64,000 nucleotides of DNA from Clostridia bacterium (lineage in GTDB: Bacteria > Bacillota > Clostridia > Oscillospirales > CAG-272), in the NCBI GenBank assembly GCA_017447775.1, contig JAFSMU010000027.1, positions 1-64,000 on the forward strand, read 5' to 3'. Under the pieces are notes generated by a model. It had not been told where the DNA came from and did not search any database. It saw only the letters and a program-made list of their open reading frames with translations. Below are positions 32,845-41,832 of this stretch, piece by piece. A program made the translations under genes and the position numbers. Each line of letters starts with the position of its first letter. Position 1 is the stretch's first letter.

Positions 32845-34209
32845 ATGTCTGATTTTTACAAGCCTTCAATGTTCAATCATTATACAGAAGATTATGACAA
32901 TAATGATTTGATATTATTCAATTCCTATTTAGGAATGAACTATCTTCTTAGAGTTTCTAATAACAAGAAAGATAAGATAACCAGATTCTTTTCACAACCG
33001 ATTATTTTAAAAGAAGATATAATGGATGATCCCGATTTGAGGTATTTGGCTGATTTGGGTTACTTTGTTGATTCTTCGGTAAATGAAAAACATTTAAGAG
33101 AAGTTTTGCTTAATAAATTAAAAGCTGATGGCACTTTAAGACTTGTTATACATACTTCGAAATCATGTAATTTTAGGTGTAAATATTGTTACTTATATTT
33201 TAACAATCAAGGCGAAACCGATTTGAATATTAGTAAAGACACTCAAGAGGGAATAATAAATTTCGTCAAAAAAAATATAAATAATTACAAATCCGTACAT
33301 GTTGACTGGTTTGGTGGAGAACCTCTATTAGATATAAAAGCTATAGAATATATTTCAGAAAAATTGATTAGCATATGTGCAAGAGCCGGGAAGCCATATG
33401 AGGCTGTAATTACCACAAATGGTTATCTGTTATCAAATAATAATATTAACATTCTTTTGAAAAGCAAAATAAAGCATATTGCAATTACGATTGATGGATT
33501 AAAAGAACAACACGATTCTCTCAGGACATTAAAAAATGGAGGTAGAACGTTCGATAAAATTATTGAAAATTTAGAATATATTCGTGATAATGTAAAAACA
33601 AGAACGCTATCGATTTCATTAAGAAGTAACTTAACAATAAAATCATTAGAACATATAGAAGATTATTATCGCTTTTATAACGACTTGTTTGGTGATGACA
33701 AACGCTTTTGCTTATTTATTAGACCTGTAAAAAATATGGGAGGAGAAAAAATCGATCAAATAAATAATTTACTATTTGAAAACAACACTATGGATTTTGG
33801 AGTTGTTTTTGATAGACTCGGAAAAATAATTGACAAAATGAAATTTGATGCAAATTTTGTTGATATTAGTGTCGGCGGTATGCGCTGCTTTTCGAATAAC
33901 TTTAATCGTTTTACTATAGGTGTAGACGGCTTAATTTCAAAATGCGATGAATCTAACGATGAGATTGGTATTGGTCATTTAACTTCTAAAGGTGAGATGA
34001 TAATAGACAACAATAAACATGTAGAATGGCTATACTCCGCACGTTGTAGCGATAAGTGTGATGATTGTTTCTATAGTTGCTGCTGTTTTATGGATCCATG
34101 TCCTAAAGCTCGTATAACTCGAGATACAGAATCATGTCCTGCTGCCATCAATGAAATTGACTCCCTGCTGAAGTTTTGTGCAAAATCATATGAAGTACAA
34201 CGAATATAG
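32845..34209 (+). CDS. Radical SAM/SPASM peptide maturase
   Basis: The 454-residue protein has a peptide-recognition-like N-terminal domain at residues 1-95 (YNSY/FNSYLG, VDSSVNEK). The radical SAM core has SAM-cluster cysteines C108-x3-C112-x2-C115 (KSCNFRCKYCY), WFGGEPLLD and TTNGYLL. A C-terminal SPASM-type region is Cys-rich (GGMRCFSN, SKCDES, RCSDKCDDCFYSCCC, PCPKA) and binds auxiliary Fe-S clusters. Such enzymes form thioether or carbon crosslinks on Cys-rich precursors. GTGAGGTGAATAT precedes the ATG. The layout with an acyl-carrier-like protein recalls CcpM-type clostridial maturases. Confidence 0.9.
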   Translation: MSDFYKPSMFNHYTEDYDNNDLILFNSYLGMNYLLRVSNNKKDKITRFFSQPIILKEDIMDDPDLRYLADLGYFVDSSVNEKHLREVLLNKLKADGTLRLVIHTSKSCNFRCKYCYLYFNNQGETDLNISKDTQEGIINFVKKNINNYKSVHVDWFGGEPLLDIKAIEYISEKLISICARAGKPYEAVITTNGYLLSNNNINILLKSKIKHIAITIDGLKEQHDSLRTLKNGGRTFDKIIENLEYIRDNVKTRTLSISLRSNLTIKSLEHIEDYYRFYNDLFGDDKRFCLFIRPVKNMGGEKIDQINNLLFENNTMDFGVVFDRLGKIIDKMKFDANFVDISVGGMRCFSNNFNRFTIGVDGLISKCDESNDEIGIGHLTSKGEMIIDNNKHVEWLYSARCSDKCDDCFYSCCCFMDPCPKARITRDTESCPAAINEIDSLLKFCAKSYEVQRI

Positions 34210-34220
34210 GAGGTAACAAT

Positions 34221-34496
34221 GTGGAATTTGATAAAGTAAAAAGTACGATAATAAAATTGCTAGAGAATAATGGTATAATAATTGAATCTAGTGAAGAAGA
34301 TTTGGATTTGAGAAATTATTCTATAGATTCAATTTTGTTCATATCATTTATAGTTGATGTAGAAAATGAATTTGCCATAACTATACCGGATGAATATTTA
34401 ACAATAGATTTGCTACAGTCAATTGATGGATTAACCAACTTGATAATTGAACTAAAAACCTTAGATGTAGAGCAACATGGAATTCCAAATAAGTAA
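34221..34496 (+). CDS. Acyl-carrier-like (phosphopantetheine-type) protein of the maturation cluster
   Basis: The 91-residue protein starts at GTG 34221 behind AGGAGGTAACAAT; an ATG two bases earlier is out of frame and stops at once. It is a four-helix ACP pattern with YSIDSILFISFIVDVENEFAITIPDEYLTIDLLQSIDGL. The Ser in the D-S-I motif is the phosphopantetheine site position. Stand-alone ACP-related proteins accompany Cys-rich peptide radical SAM maturases in Clostridia. It lies 11 bp behind the radical SAM gene. Its biochemical role is not established. Confidence 0.8.
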   Translation: MEFDKVKSTIIKLLENNGIIIESSEEDLDLRNYSIDSILFISFIVDVENEFAITIPDEYLTIDLLQSIDGLTNLIIELKTLDVEQHGIPNK

Positions 34497-34499
34497 AGT

Positions 34500-35340
34500 C
34501 CTATGGTAATATTTAAACTTGGAAAGAGAAAGAAATCTGAAAGGAACTCACGCAAAAGTTTATGTATGCAAAAAAGAAGGTGCAGTAAAAAAGCCCTGCC
34601 GTCAGTTTTTTTTGATATGTTTCGGATTCAGCATATGTGGTTTTCTTTCAAAACTGGAAAGTTACCAAGTTTAATGACGAAAGTACATTAAGTTATCTCC
34701 GCACATGGACGTTGACTCCATCCCGAATCACAGTTCTCGTCAATATAATCTGTTTAAGTACGGCAACAATTCTGCTTGTAAGAGTTTCTACGCTTGGAAT
34801 GATCGTTGGTACGGGAAATGAACTGTGTTTGTTTTCGCCTAGCTTCATGCTGTAAGCAACGTTATCTTTGCTATTGACGTGAATACCTAAAGAAAGCGTA
34901 TTGTTCAATGATTTCTCCTCACTTTGGATGTGTTTCGTAACGACAGACATTCAACTCTCGTGATACCCGGTACATCAACAAACTCGCGTATGAGAATCTA
35001 TACTGATGCTTTCAATGCGATATGCCCTACTGTCGTCGGGTGAAAGTAACTATGACAATCAACCAGTCAATGTGTTTGCAGTTAATTTCTGTTCATGGAA
35101 ACAAATTTCCTTCAGAAACCACACAAAAACGCATGAACGAGGAGAAAGAGAACTTGTCCCTGCCATCATTAACGATATTTTACTATGGTTGTGTGGGCAT
35201 CTGTCATGTTTAGCGGTAAATATTTGTCGCATCAAGCGGCAGATAACATGGTTAAGCCGAAAACGGCTTAACCGCCATTATACCACTTGGGGGTTAGTGA
35301 GTGCCTTGAAGTGTGCAATTCTTATCTCACAATTACTATT
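34500..35340. other. Long leader/decayed region between carrier protein and precursor peptide
   Basis: No supported gene in about 840 bases. Several short frames on both strands (for example minus-strand 34693-34950) have neither a ribosome binding site nor family resemblance. The segment may be a remnant of inserted DNA or a long untranslated leader. Confidence 0.45.
35250..35273 (+). promoter_or_regulatory. Perfect 10-bp hairpin upstream of the precursor peptide gene
   Basis: GGTTAAGCCG-AAAA-CGGCTTAACC, extended by flanking GCGGC/GCC. No T-run follows, so a regulatory or mRNA-stabilising structure is more likely than a terminator. It lies 86 bases before the precursor ATG. Confidence 0.55.
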
Positions 35341-35359
35341 ACACGAGGAGGTGATATTA

Positions 35360-35521
35360 ATGAAACAACAGCTTTCCAAACCACAGTCAAAACGCACTGA
35401 AGCATTGACCAAAGTTCGCATCATGGACACAAGAGGAAGCGAAAGCGAGACTTGTTCCCAGCCGGGGTCTAAGTATCAAGGTTGTCAAAATCCACGTGGA
35501 TGTGGATGTGCTGCTTGCTAG
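35360..35521 (+). CDS. Cys-rich RiPP precursor peptide
   Basis: The 53-residue peptide starts at ATG 35360 directly behind the near-perfect ribosome binding site GAGGAGGTGATATTA; the longer in-frame ORF upstream has none. The leader (1-30) is basic then acidic, starting MKQQLSKPQSKRTEALTKV. The core from Thr31 holds all five cysteines at 32, 42, 48, 50 and 53, ending in GCGCAAC. Gly, Pro and Gln surround them. It lies among a radical SAM/SPASM maturase, carrier protein, ABC exporters and a subtilase, as expected for a substrate. Leader motif LSKPxSKRTEAL recalls clostridial CLI_3235/Clo7bot-type peptides, but that is from memory. Confidence 0.75.
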   Translation: MKQQLSKPQSKRTEALTKVRIMDTRGSESETCSQPGSKYQGCQNPRGCGCAAC

Positions 35522-35532
35522 CCACATGCGAA

Positions 35533-35560
35533 AAAGGTCTCCTTGAAAAAGGGGACCTTT
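35533..35560 (+). terminator. Hairpin after the precursor gene, probable partial terminator
   Basis: AAAGGTCTCC (35533-35542) pairs with GGGGACCTTT (35551-35560) with one G-T pair. The tail TTTAAA is only weakly U-rich. It would let the small peptide be made in excess over the transporters. Confidence 0.6.
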
Positions 35561-35595
35561 AAACCAAATTCGATTCATTAAGGGCGTGTTGATAT

Positions 35596-37347
35596 ATGGA
35601 GAAAGTGTTATTGTTTCTTAAATATAATTTATCTTGTTTCTATTTCTATTTAAAAACAATTTGGGCTACTCGTAAAAGTGTTTTTTTTGTTACATTTATT
35701 GATGGTGCGCTTGGGGCAATTGTTACGTTCATTTGGACGTTTTTCTTTAAATATCTTCTTGATTTTTTATCTTTAGAGGAATATAACAAAGCTATATTGT
35801 TGGTTTTATGCTGTATTTGTTTTAGTGGAATGATGGAACTAATTAGAAAATTACTCCACTTAATTAGAGATAATGCATATTTTGATATTAATACGATTCT
35901 TCAAACCAAATTGTCAGAATTAAGTTTCAAAATTCCTTATGAAAAAATGGAAAATGCTGAAACTATTAAAGATTTTGAAATGGCACATAAATTTATAGGT
36001 CGTAATTATTTGGCACAATATACTTTGGGATTAACAAATATTATATCTTGTATCATTGTGTTTTCGGGTGTGGGAATTATTACTTCATCATTGAATTGGT
36101 GGATTACGCTAATGTTGTTTTCTGTTATTACTGTAAATACCGTGTGCCACGCAATTCAATCCCAACATGAAATGGAACAGTTTACAGAAGAAACCTCCGT
36201 AAGTAGACAACTTGAGTATACAAGATTTTGGCTTACTGAAAAAAGTCGAGCCAAAGAAATAAGAACTTATTTGTTACATGATTTTGTCATTGATAAACTT
36301 AAAGAATATAACGAGAAACTTTTTAATGTTCTTCAAAATTTTACAAAAAAGCACACAAAAATATATATTGCAATACATTTAATTGATGGTATTCAAATGC
36401 TAATAGTGTATTCATACTGTGCTTATTTACTTTCAAAGAGCATAATAACTTCTGGTGATTTTATGCTTTATATCTCGGCATTAATTTCATACAGTTTGGC
36501 ACTAACAAACATCCTTAAATCATTTATTGATGTGTATAAAAATAATTTGTATATTGATAAATTGAAAAAATGCATGGATCTTGGCGAGGATGTGTGCAAA
36601 GTGGAGCTTTTCAATGAAGAAATAGAGACAATTGAATTTAGGAATGTTTCTTTTTGTTATCCTGGAGAAATTAAAAAGGTTTTACATAACATAAATTTTA
36701 CATTGTATAGAAATGAAAAATTATCTTTAATAGGGGAAAATGGTGCAGGGAAAAGTACATTAGTTAAATTATTGTCGGGATTATATACACCCACTAGCGG
36801 AGAAATTTTAGTTAACGGGATACCAATGGACACTCAAAGAAAAAACTATCTTCCTATATTTAGTATGGTATTTCAGGATTATACTATATTTAATTTTTCA
36901 GTAGAAGAAAATATTACTATGGGGAAGAATATTTCTAAAGTTAAAAGTCGAGAACTTTTAAATAAAATGGGTCTTGACAGCATTACACCCGAAACTTATA
37001 TCTCTCAACTTTTTTGTGATAAGGGTATAGAATTATCCGGCGGGGAAAATCAAAAACTTGCAATAATAAGAGCGCTTTTGAAAGACGCCCCCATATTGAT
37101 TTTAGATGAACCAACATCCGCCCTATCTCCTCAAAGTGAGTACAATATATATAAAAAATTTGGAGAATTGACATCCAACAAAATGGTGATCTTTATATCG
37201 CATAGGATGTCTAGTTGTAAAATTTGCGATAAAATATTGTTGTTACATGAAGGAAAAGTGGAGGCCCAAGGTACGCATAATCAACTGATGGAGGCTTGTC
37301 CCAAATACAAGGAAATGTTTGATGCACAAGCAGAATTATATACTTAA
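35596..37347 (+). CDS. ABC exporter half-transporter 1 of the peptide cluster
   Basis: The 583-residue protein has about six hydrophobic segments in residues 20-330, then an ATPase domain with Walker A GENGAGKST, Q-loop VFQDYTIFNF, signature LSGGENQKL, Walker B ILILDEPTSAL and SHRMSS. There is no C39 peptidase domain at the N-terminus. A second half-transporter follows 41 bp downstream, so they probably form a heterodimer that exports the modified peptide. The coding sequence is very AT-rich compared with the chromosome. Confidence 0.85.
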   Translation: MEKVLLFLKYNLSCFYFYLKTIWATRKSVFFVTFIDGALGAIVTFIWTFFFKYLLDFLSLEEYNKAILLVLCCICFSGMMELIRKLLHLIRDNAYFDINTILQTKLSELSFKIPYEKMENAETIKDFEMAHKFIGRNYLAQYTLGLTNIISCIIVFSGVGIITSSLNWWITLMLFSVITVNTVCHAIQSQHEMEQFTEETSVSRQLEYTRFWLTEKSRAKEIRTYLLHDFVIDKLKEYNEKLFNVLQNFTKKHTKIYIAIHLIDGIQMLIVYSYCAYLLSKSIITSGDFMLYISALISYSLALTNILKSFIDVYKNNLYIDKLKKCMDLGEDVCKVELFNEEIETIEFRNVSFCYPGEIKKVLHNINFTLYRNEKLSLIGENGAGKSTLVKLLSGLYTPTSGEILVNGIPMDTQRKNYLPIFSMVFQDYTIFNFSVEENITMGKNISKVKSRELLNKMGLDSITPETYISQLFCDKGIELSGGENQKLAIIRALLKDAPILILDEPTSALSPQSEYNIYKKFGELTSNKMVIFISHRMSSCKICDKILLLHEGKVEAQGTHNQLMEACPKYKEMFDAQAELYT

Positions 37348-37388
37348 TTGCTGTCTTAAATTTTCAATAAAAAATTGGGGGGGATAAT

Positions 37389-39164
37389 ATGAAACTTATT
37401 AATTGTTTTGTCAATATATTACATAGCTCATATAAATTATCTAAAATGTTCATAAAAGATAACAAAAAACTTCTATTTATGGATATATTTTTGGGGTTTA
37501 GTCGTGAATGTAAAAAGATAATTGGCATCGTATTGCCCACCATGATAATCCAAGCTGTTTTTTTGAAGCAAAACTTTAATATAGTATTTTTATCTATATT
37601 TATTATCTGTATCTTAACTATGTTATTGGGGATTATAATAGAATCAATACAACGTAATTTGTCCAATTATTCAGTACGTGCAACAAATAGTCTGTACTAT
37701 GTTTTAAATGGGAAGTCTGCACATTTAGACATGAAAGATTGTGAAGATGAACAGTTAATTGATGATTATTATAAAGCATTTGATAATATATATCAATTTT
37801 CGGATGCACATTATAATATTTTTTGTGTTTTGATGAGTAAAATACTTTCGTTCGCAATTATGAGTTATGTGATTGCTTCTATTGATTTAGTTCTCTATTT
37901 ATTAGTGTTAAGTATACATATTACATTAATGCTTATTCATGCAAAACAAGATAGACTTGATCATAAATTTGAACTAAAAAAATCAGAAAGCACAAAGCGC
38001 TTAAAATATTTAAAGGAATTGTTGTATGATTTTGAAGCTGGTCGCGAAACGAGAATTTACGATGCAGGGGATTTTGTTAGTAAAAAGTTGTTTGATGAAT
38101 CATATAGTGTTCATAAAATAGATCTCCAAATGCGAAAGGTAGATTTTCGATTTAGTATCTTACACACGCTTCTAGGAATTGTTCAATTGTCCCTTATATA
38201 TATTATTTCAATAAAAAAATATATTATTGGCAATATTGCTTTGGGAAATTTTGTAATGTATATCAATGCAACGGCCCTTATTTCTGCCTCCATATCAGAT
38301 ATTACAAATGCTATAAGTTTCTTGTATAAAGCATCAATTGTGTATAAGGATTTTGAAAATTTTTTGAACACTAAAGAATCATTAAGAGAGTCGGGAAAAT
38401 TAAGGACAACGTTTTCTGAAAAAGATACGCTGATAGAATTCAAGAATGTTTCGTTTAAATACCCTAATAAGGAGGAATATGCACTTAGAAATATTAGTTT
38501 TAAGATAAATAAAGGTCAATCTGTTTCTATTGTTGGAAACAATGGAGCCGGGAAATCTACATTAATTAAACTTTTACTAAGATTATACGATCCCACAGAA
38601 GGATGCATTTTGTATAAAGGAGTGAATATAAAAGAATATGACTATGATTTTTATCAATCTATTTTTGCTCCAGTATTTCAAGATTATATTATGTATGCAT
38701 ATACATTGCGTGAGAATTTAATCTTTGATCATGATAAATATGAAAAAAATATTAATGATTCATTATCAAAAACGGGTATGACCGAAAAAATTCAAAGTAT
38801 TGGACTTGATAGAAATTATAGTAGAAGATTTTTCAATGACGGTATTGAATTATCTGGCGGAGAAGAGCAAAGAATTGCAATTGCACGTGCACTTTGTAAA
38901 AATACTGAAATCCTAATTTTAGATGAACCAACAGCAGCCATTGATCCCCTTTCAGAAAGTAAACTGTTTAAGGAAATATTCAATGCCGTCAAAGAACAAA
39001 CTGTTATATTTGTTTCTCATAGGATGTCCAGTACACGATTTTCTAATAATATTTTGGTTTTTAATAATTCAAAATTGGTTGAAAGTGGAACCCATGAAGA
39101 ATTATTAAAATATAATGGTGTTTATGCAGCAATGTATTTTCAACAATCAAGTTATTATTCATAA
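37389..39164 (+). CDS. ABC exporter half-transporter 2 of the peptide cluster
   Basis: The 591-residue protein is similar in plan to the preceding gene. It has transmembrane helices in residues 20-330 and an ATPase with Walker A GNNGAGKST, VFQDYIMYAY, signature LSGGEEQRI, Walker B ILILDEPTAAI and SHRMSS. GGGGGGGATAAT precedes the ATG. It lacks a peptidase domain, so leader removal must come from elsewhere, probably the subtilase encoded next. Confidence 0.85.
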   Translation: MKLINCFVNILHSSYKLSKMFIKDNKKLLFMDIFLGFSRECKKIIGIVLPTMIIQAVFLKQNFNIVFLSIFIICILTMLLGIIIESIQRNLSNYSVRATNSLYYVLNGKSAHLDMKDCEDEQLIDDYYKAFDNIYQFSDAHYNIFCVLMSKILSFAIMSYVIASIDLVLYLLVLSIHITLMLIHAKQDRLDHKFELKKSESTKRLKYLKELLYDFEAGRETRIYDAGDFVSKKLFDESYSVHKIDLQMRKVDFRFSILHTLLGIVQLSLIYIISIKKYIIGNIALGNFVMYINATALISASISDITNAISFLYKASIVYKDFENFLNTKESLRESGKLRTTFSEKDTLIEFKNVSFKYPNKEEYALRNISFKINKGQSVSIVGNNGAGKSTLIKLLLRLYDPTEGCILYKGVNIKEYDYDFYQSIFAPVFQDYIMYAYTLRENLIFDHDKYEKNINDSLSKTGMTEKIQSIGLDRNYSRRFFNDGIELSGGEEQRIAIARALCKNTEILILDEPTAAIDPLSESKLFKEIFNAVKEQTVIFVSHRMSSTRFSNNILVFNNSKLVESGTHEELLKYNGVYAAMYFQQSSYYS

Positions 39165-39197
39165 ACAATACAATCAATATATGATAAGGGATTAGTG

Positions 39198-41015
39198 ATG
39201 AAATACGATATAGTTATTGTTGATACAGGATACAATGGTTCTCATCCCAGATTAAAAAACAAAAACATCACGGGTATACAGATTCGCAAAAACGATGTAT
39301 CTAGTTATGATGTTATTACATTACCAAAAGACAATGATGATGTGGGACATGGAACAGCTATAAGTAATATAATTTATACGCATGCGCCCGATGTAAGTAT
39401 ATTGATGGTGAAAATTTTTGATAAATTTCTATATGTGGATGAAGATTTGTTGTGTTTTGCATTAAACTTTATCTTGTCAAGTGTGGATTGCAAACTCATT
39501 AATCTTAGCTTGGGAATTCTAGCATTAAAAGATTATAAGAAAATGTATAATGTTTGTGATAAAATTAATAAAAAAGGGACCGTAATAGTTGCGGCATTTG
39601 ATAATGATGGGTCGGTATCGTTTCCTGCTGCGTTCGATAATGTCGTTGGAGTTACGAGCAATAATTATTGCTACAAAAATGATGAGTATTTTGTTATAGA
39701 CAGTTCCATTGTAAATGTGGGTGCTAAAGGAAATGTGCAAAAAATTGCTTGGCTTGACAATAAATATTCAATAGGCCAAGGCAATAGTTATGCTTGTGCT
39801 CATATATCTGGAATAAGTATTAAGCAACTAAATGAAATGTCATCATGTAATTGCCAAAAACTATTGAAAAAATTAAAAGCACATCAGTTTTCGGAAAAAG
39901 AAAGCCATAGCTATAAAAATGACCATTCATTAGTCTCTAAACGCCAGATGAACTATAAAAACGTGGCCATATTTCCTTTCAATAAAGAAATGCATTCATT
40001 AGTTAGATTTCAGTCTCTATTGCCATTTAAAATTGTTGATGTATATGATATAAAATATTCTCCTAACATTGGAACCTCTACCGATCTATTGTTAAACATT
40101 GAGACTAAAAACCCTTACACAATAAAGAAAATAGATGATATTGATTGGGGGGCTATTGATACATTAATTATTGGACATACACATGCGTTATTGAATAGTG
40201 TCATAAAAGATTATAAATTTATAGATAGCCTTCTATATAGAGCTCAAAAGCAAAACAAAAATGTTTTTTCTTTTGACAATTTGCCAATTCAATTCAAAAA
40301 AAACGAGAAGTTTTTATGTCCAGATTTACATGATAACTTCATTCCTATACCGTATGGAAAATTATATCGCCAGGTCAAACCAGTATTAGCCGTCTTTGGA
40401 ACTAGTTCAAAACAAGGGAAGTTTACATTGCAATTATTACTCCGTAAAAAATTAATTGAAAAGGGGTATTTGGTGGGTCAATTAGGGACTGAGCCATCAA
40501 GTCTTCTGTTTGGTATGGACGAATGCTTTCATTTTGGTTATGATTCAGAAATGAACTTATCACGCTTTTCTGCCATTGCTTTTTTAAATAATGCTTTATA
40601 CACAATATCTCAAAAAAATGTTGATTTAATTATTACCGGGTGTCAATCGGAGACTATTTTAACCGATGAGGGAAATTTGTTTAATTATCCAATTCCACAA
40701 ATAGAATTCCTTATGGGGGTTCTTCCTGACGCTATTATTTTAGTTATTAATCCTTTCGATGAGCTTCAAACTATAAAAAGAACGATATCCTTTTTAGAAT
40801 CATGTGTTGAATGTAAAGTGATTGCGGTAGTTGTGTTTCCTATGACCAAAAATAATGAAAACCCATTTGGTCCTAAAGTGCATATATTCAATAGTGAATT
40901 TGAACAATTATCCACTGGTATTAATCAAATATGCGAAGTGCCAACGTTTCTTCTCGATAACAATTTACATATGGATTCTTTAATCAGCTTGATTGAAAAA
41001 TATTTTTCAAATTAA
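39198..41015 (+). CDS. Subtilisin-like (S8) protease fused to a DUF1611-like P-loop domain
   Basis: The 605-residue protein has no signal peptide. Residues 1-215 are a subtilase with the triad visible: Asp9 in IVIVDTGYNG, His51 in DVGHGTAIS and Ser197 in GNSYACAHISG. From about 390 a second domain resembles the DUF1611/nucleotide-binding family: LAVFGTSSKQGKFTLQLLL (phosphate-loop-like), GQLGTEPSSLLFGMD, LIITGCQSETI and GVLPDAIILVINPFD. A cytoplasmic protease beside a precursor gene suggests leader cleavage, with the second domain using a nucleotide or modifying the peptide. The role of the fusion is inference. The frame is continuous. Confidence 0.8.
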   Translation: MKYDIVIVDTGYNGSHPRLKNKNITGIQIRKNDVSSYDVITLPKDNDDVGHGTAISNIIYTHAPDVSILMVKIFDKFLYVDEDLLCFALNFILSSVDCKLINLSLGILALKDYKKMYNVCDKINKKGTVIVAAFDNDGSVSFPAAFDNVVGVTSNNYCYKNDEYFVIDSSIVNVGAKGNVQKIAWLDNKYSIGQGNSYACAHISGISIKQLNEMSSCNCQKLLKKLKAHQFSEKESHSYKNDHSLVSKRQMNYKNVAIFPFNKEMHSLVRFQSLLPFKIVDVYDIKYSPNIGTSTDLLLNIETKNPYTIKKIDDIDWGAIDTLIIGHTHALLNSVIKDYKFIDSLLYRAQKQNKNVFSFDNLPIQFKKNEKFLCPDLHDNFIPIPYGKLYRQVKPVLAVFGTSSKQGKFTLQLLLRKKLIEKGYLVGQLGTEPSSLLFGMDECFHFGYDSEMNLSRFSAIAFLNNALYTISQKNVDLIITGCQSETILTDEGNLFNYPIPQIEFLMGVLPDAIILVINPFDELQTIKRTISFLESCVECKVIAVVVFPMTKNNENPFGPKVHIFNSEFEQLSTGINQICEVPTFLLDNNLHMDSLISLIEKYFSN

Positions 41016-41319
41016 TGATTATAAAAACAAAAATAGATTTATATGCTTGAAGACCACAGTTTTGTTTATCGGAATACTGCAATATTTACTTTTATTTTTT
41101 ACTATTATACAAGTATAAGGAGTTTTTATTATATTCCCCAACAACAAATTCAAAGAATTATTCTGGAAAATGGGATGCTAACTCTTAGAGAAAACCGCAA
41201 TGGAATTGCTTGATTAGAATCATTGTCAACTAAAACATTTGTAAAAATCAAAAGAGTTCTTGAATAATTTGTTGAAAAGTTATATATGGGACAGGCTTTC
41301 AAAATTTAGAGTTTTTCAT

Positions 41320-41798
41320 TTGCAAAGAACATACTTATGCGACCGTTTGACGCAGAAAAAGATACTGATAATGTTATCTCCATTTTTAAAAAAGTCGGTC
41401 TTTACGAAAAGATTTCGTCATTCAAAAATGGAATAAATACATATATCACAAAGGAATTCGAAGAAGATGGAGAATACTTTTCGGGCGGAGAAATGCAAAT
41501 ACTTGCTTTAGCAAGAATATATGCCGGTAACTATGATTATATTATACTCGATAAAGCCACAAGTGCACTCGATCCAGTCACCGAGGATTAAATAATAAAG
41601 ACGATATTTTCAATATTCGATGATAATACAATAATAATGATTTCTCACCGCTTGGCGACGATAAAATACGTGAACTATATTTGTTTTATGGCAAATTGAC
41701 AAATCTAAGAAATGGGGACGCATCAAGAATTTATGCAAAACAATAGCAATTACGCTCAATTTTATCTCTCACAAGCAGAAAAATTTGATGTAAAATAA
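41320..41798 (+). pseudogene. Decayed ABC transporter ATPase fragment
   Basis: A readable remnant begins near KNILMRPFDAEKD and has YFSGGEMQILALARIYAG (signature) and YIILDKATSALDPVTED (Walker B) before a stop at 41591. Just after, another stretch reads IIMISHRLATIK (switch His) and then a second stop; further on MGTHQEFMQNN can be read in another frame. The permease part and Walker A are missing. This was a third exporter, now lost. From 41016 to 41319 only degenerate sequence is seen. Confidence 0.75.
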
Positions 41799-41832
41799 TT
41801 ATTGAAAAATAGTATTGTTGATTAATGGTTAA

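Noticed and set aside
34693..34950. Minus-strand 85-codon frame as a transposase remnant
   Set aside because: No recognisable motif and no ribosome binding site; the sequence reads as chance coding.
35006..35521. 171-codon ORF as the real gene at the precursor locus
   Set aside because: The first 118 codons have no ribosome binding site or family features, while the internal ATG at 35360 has an excellent one and gives a typical precursor.
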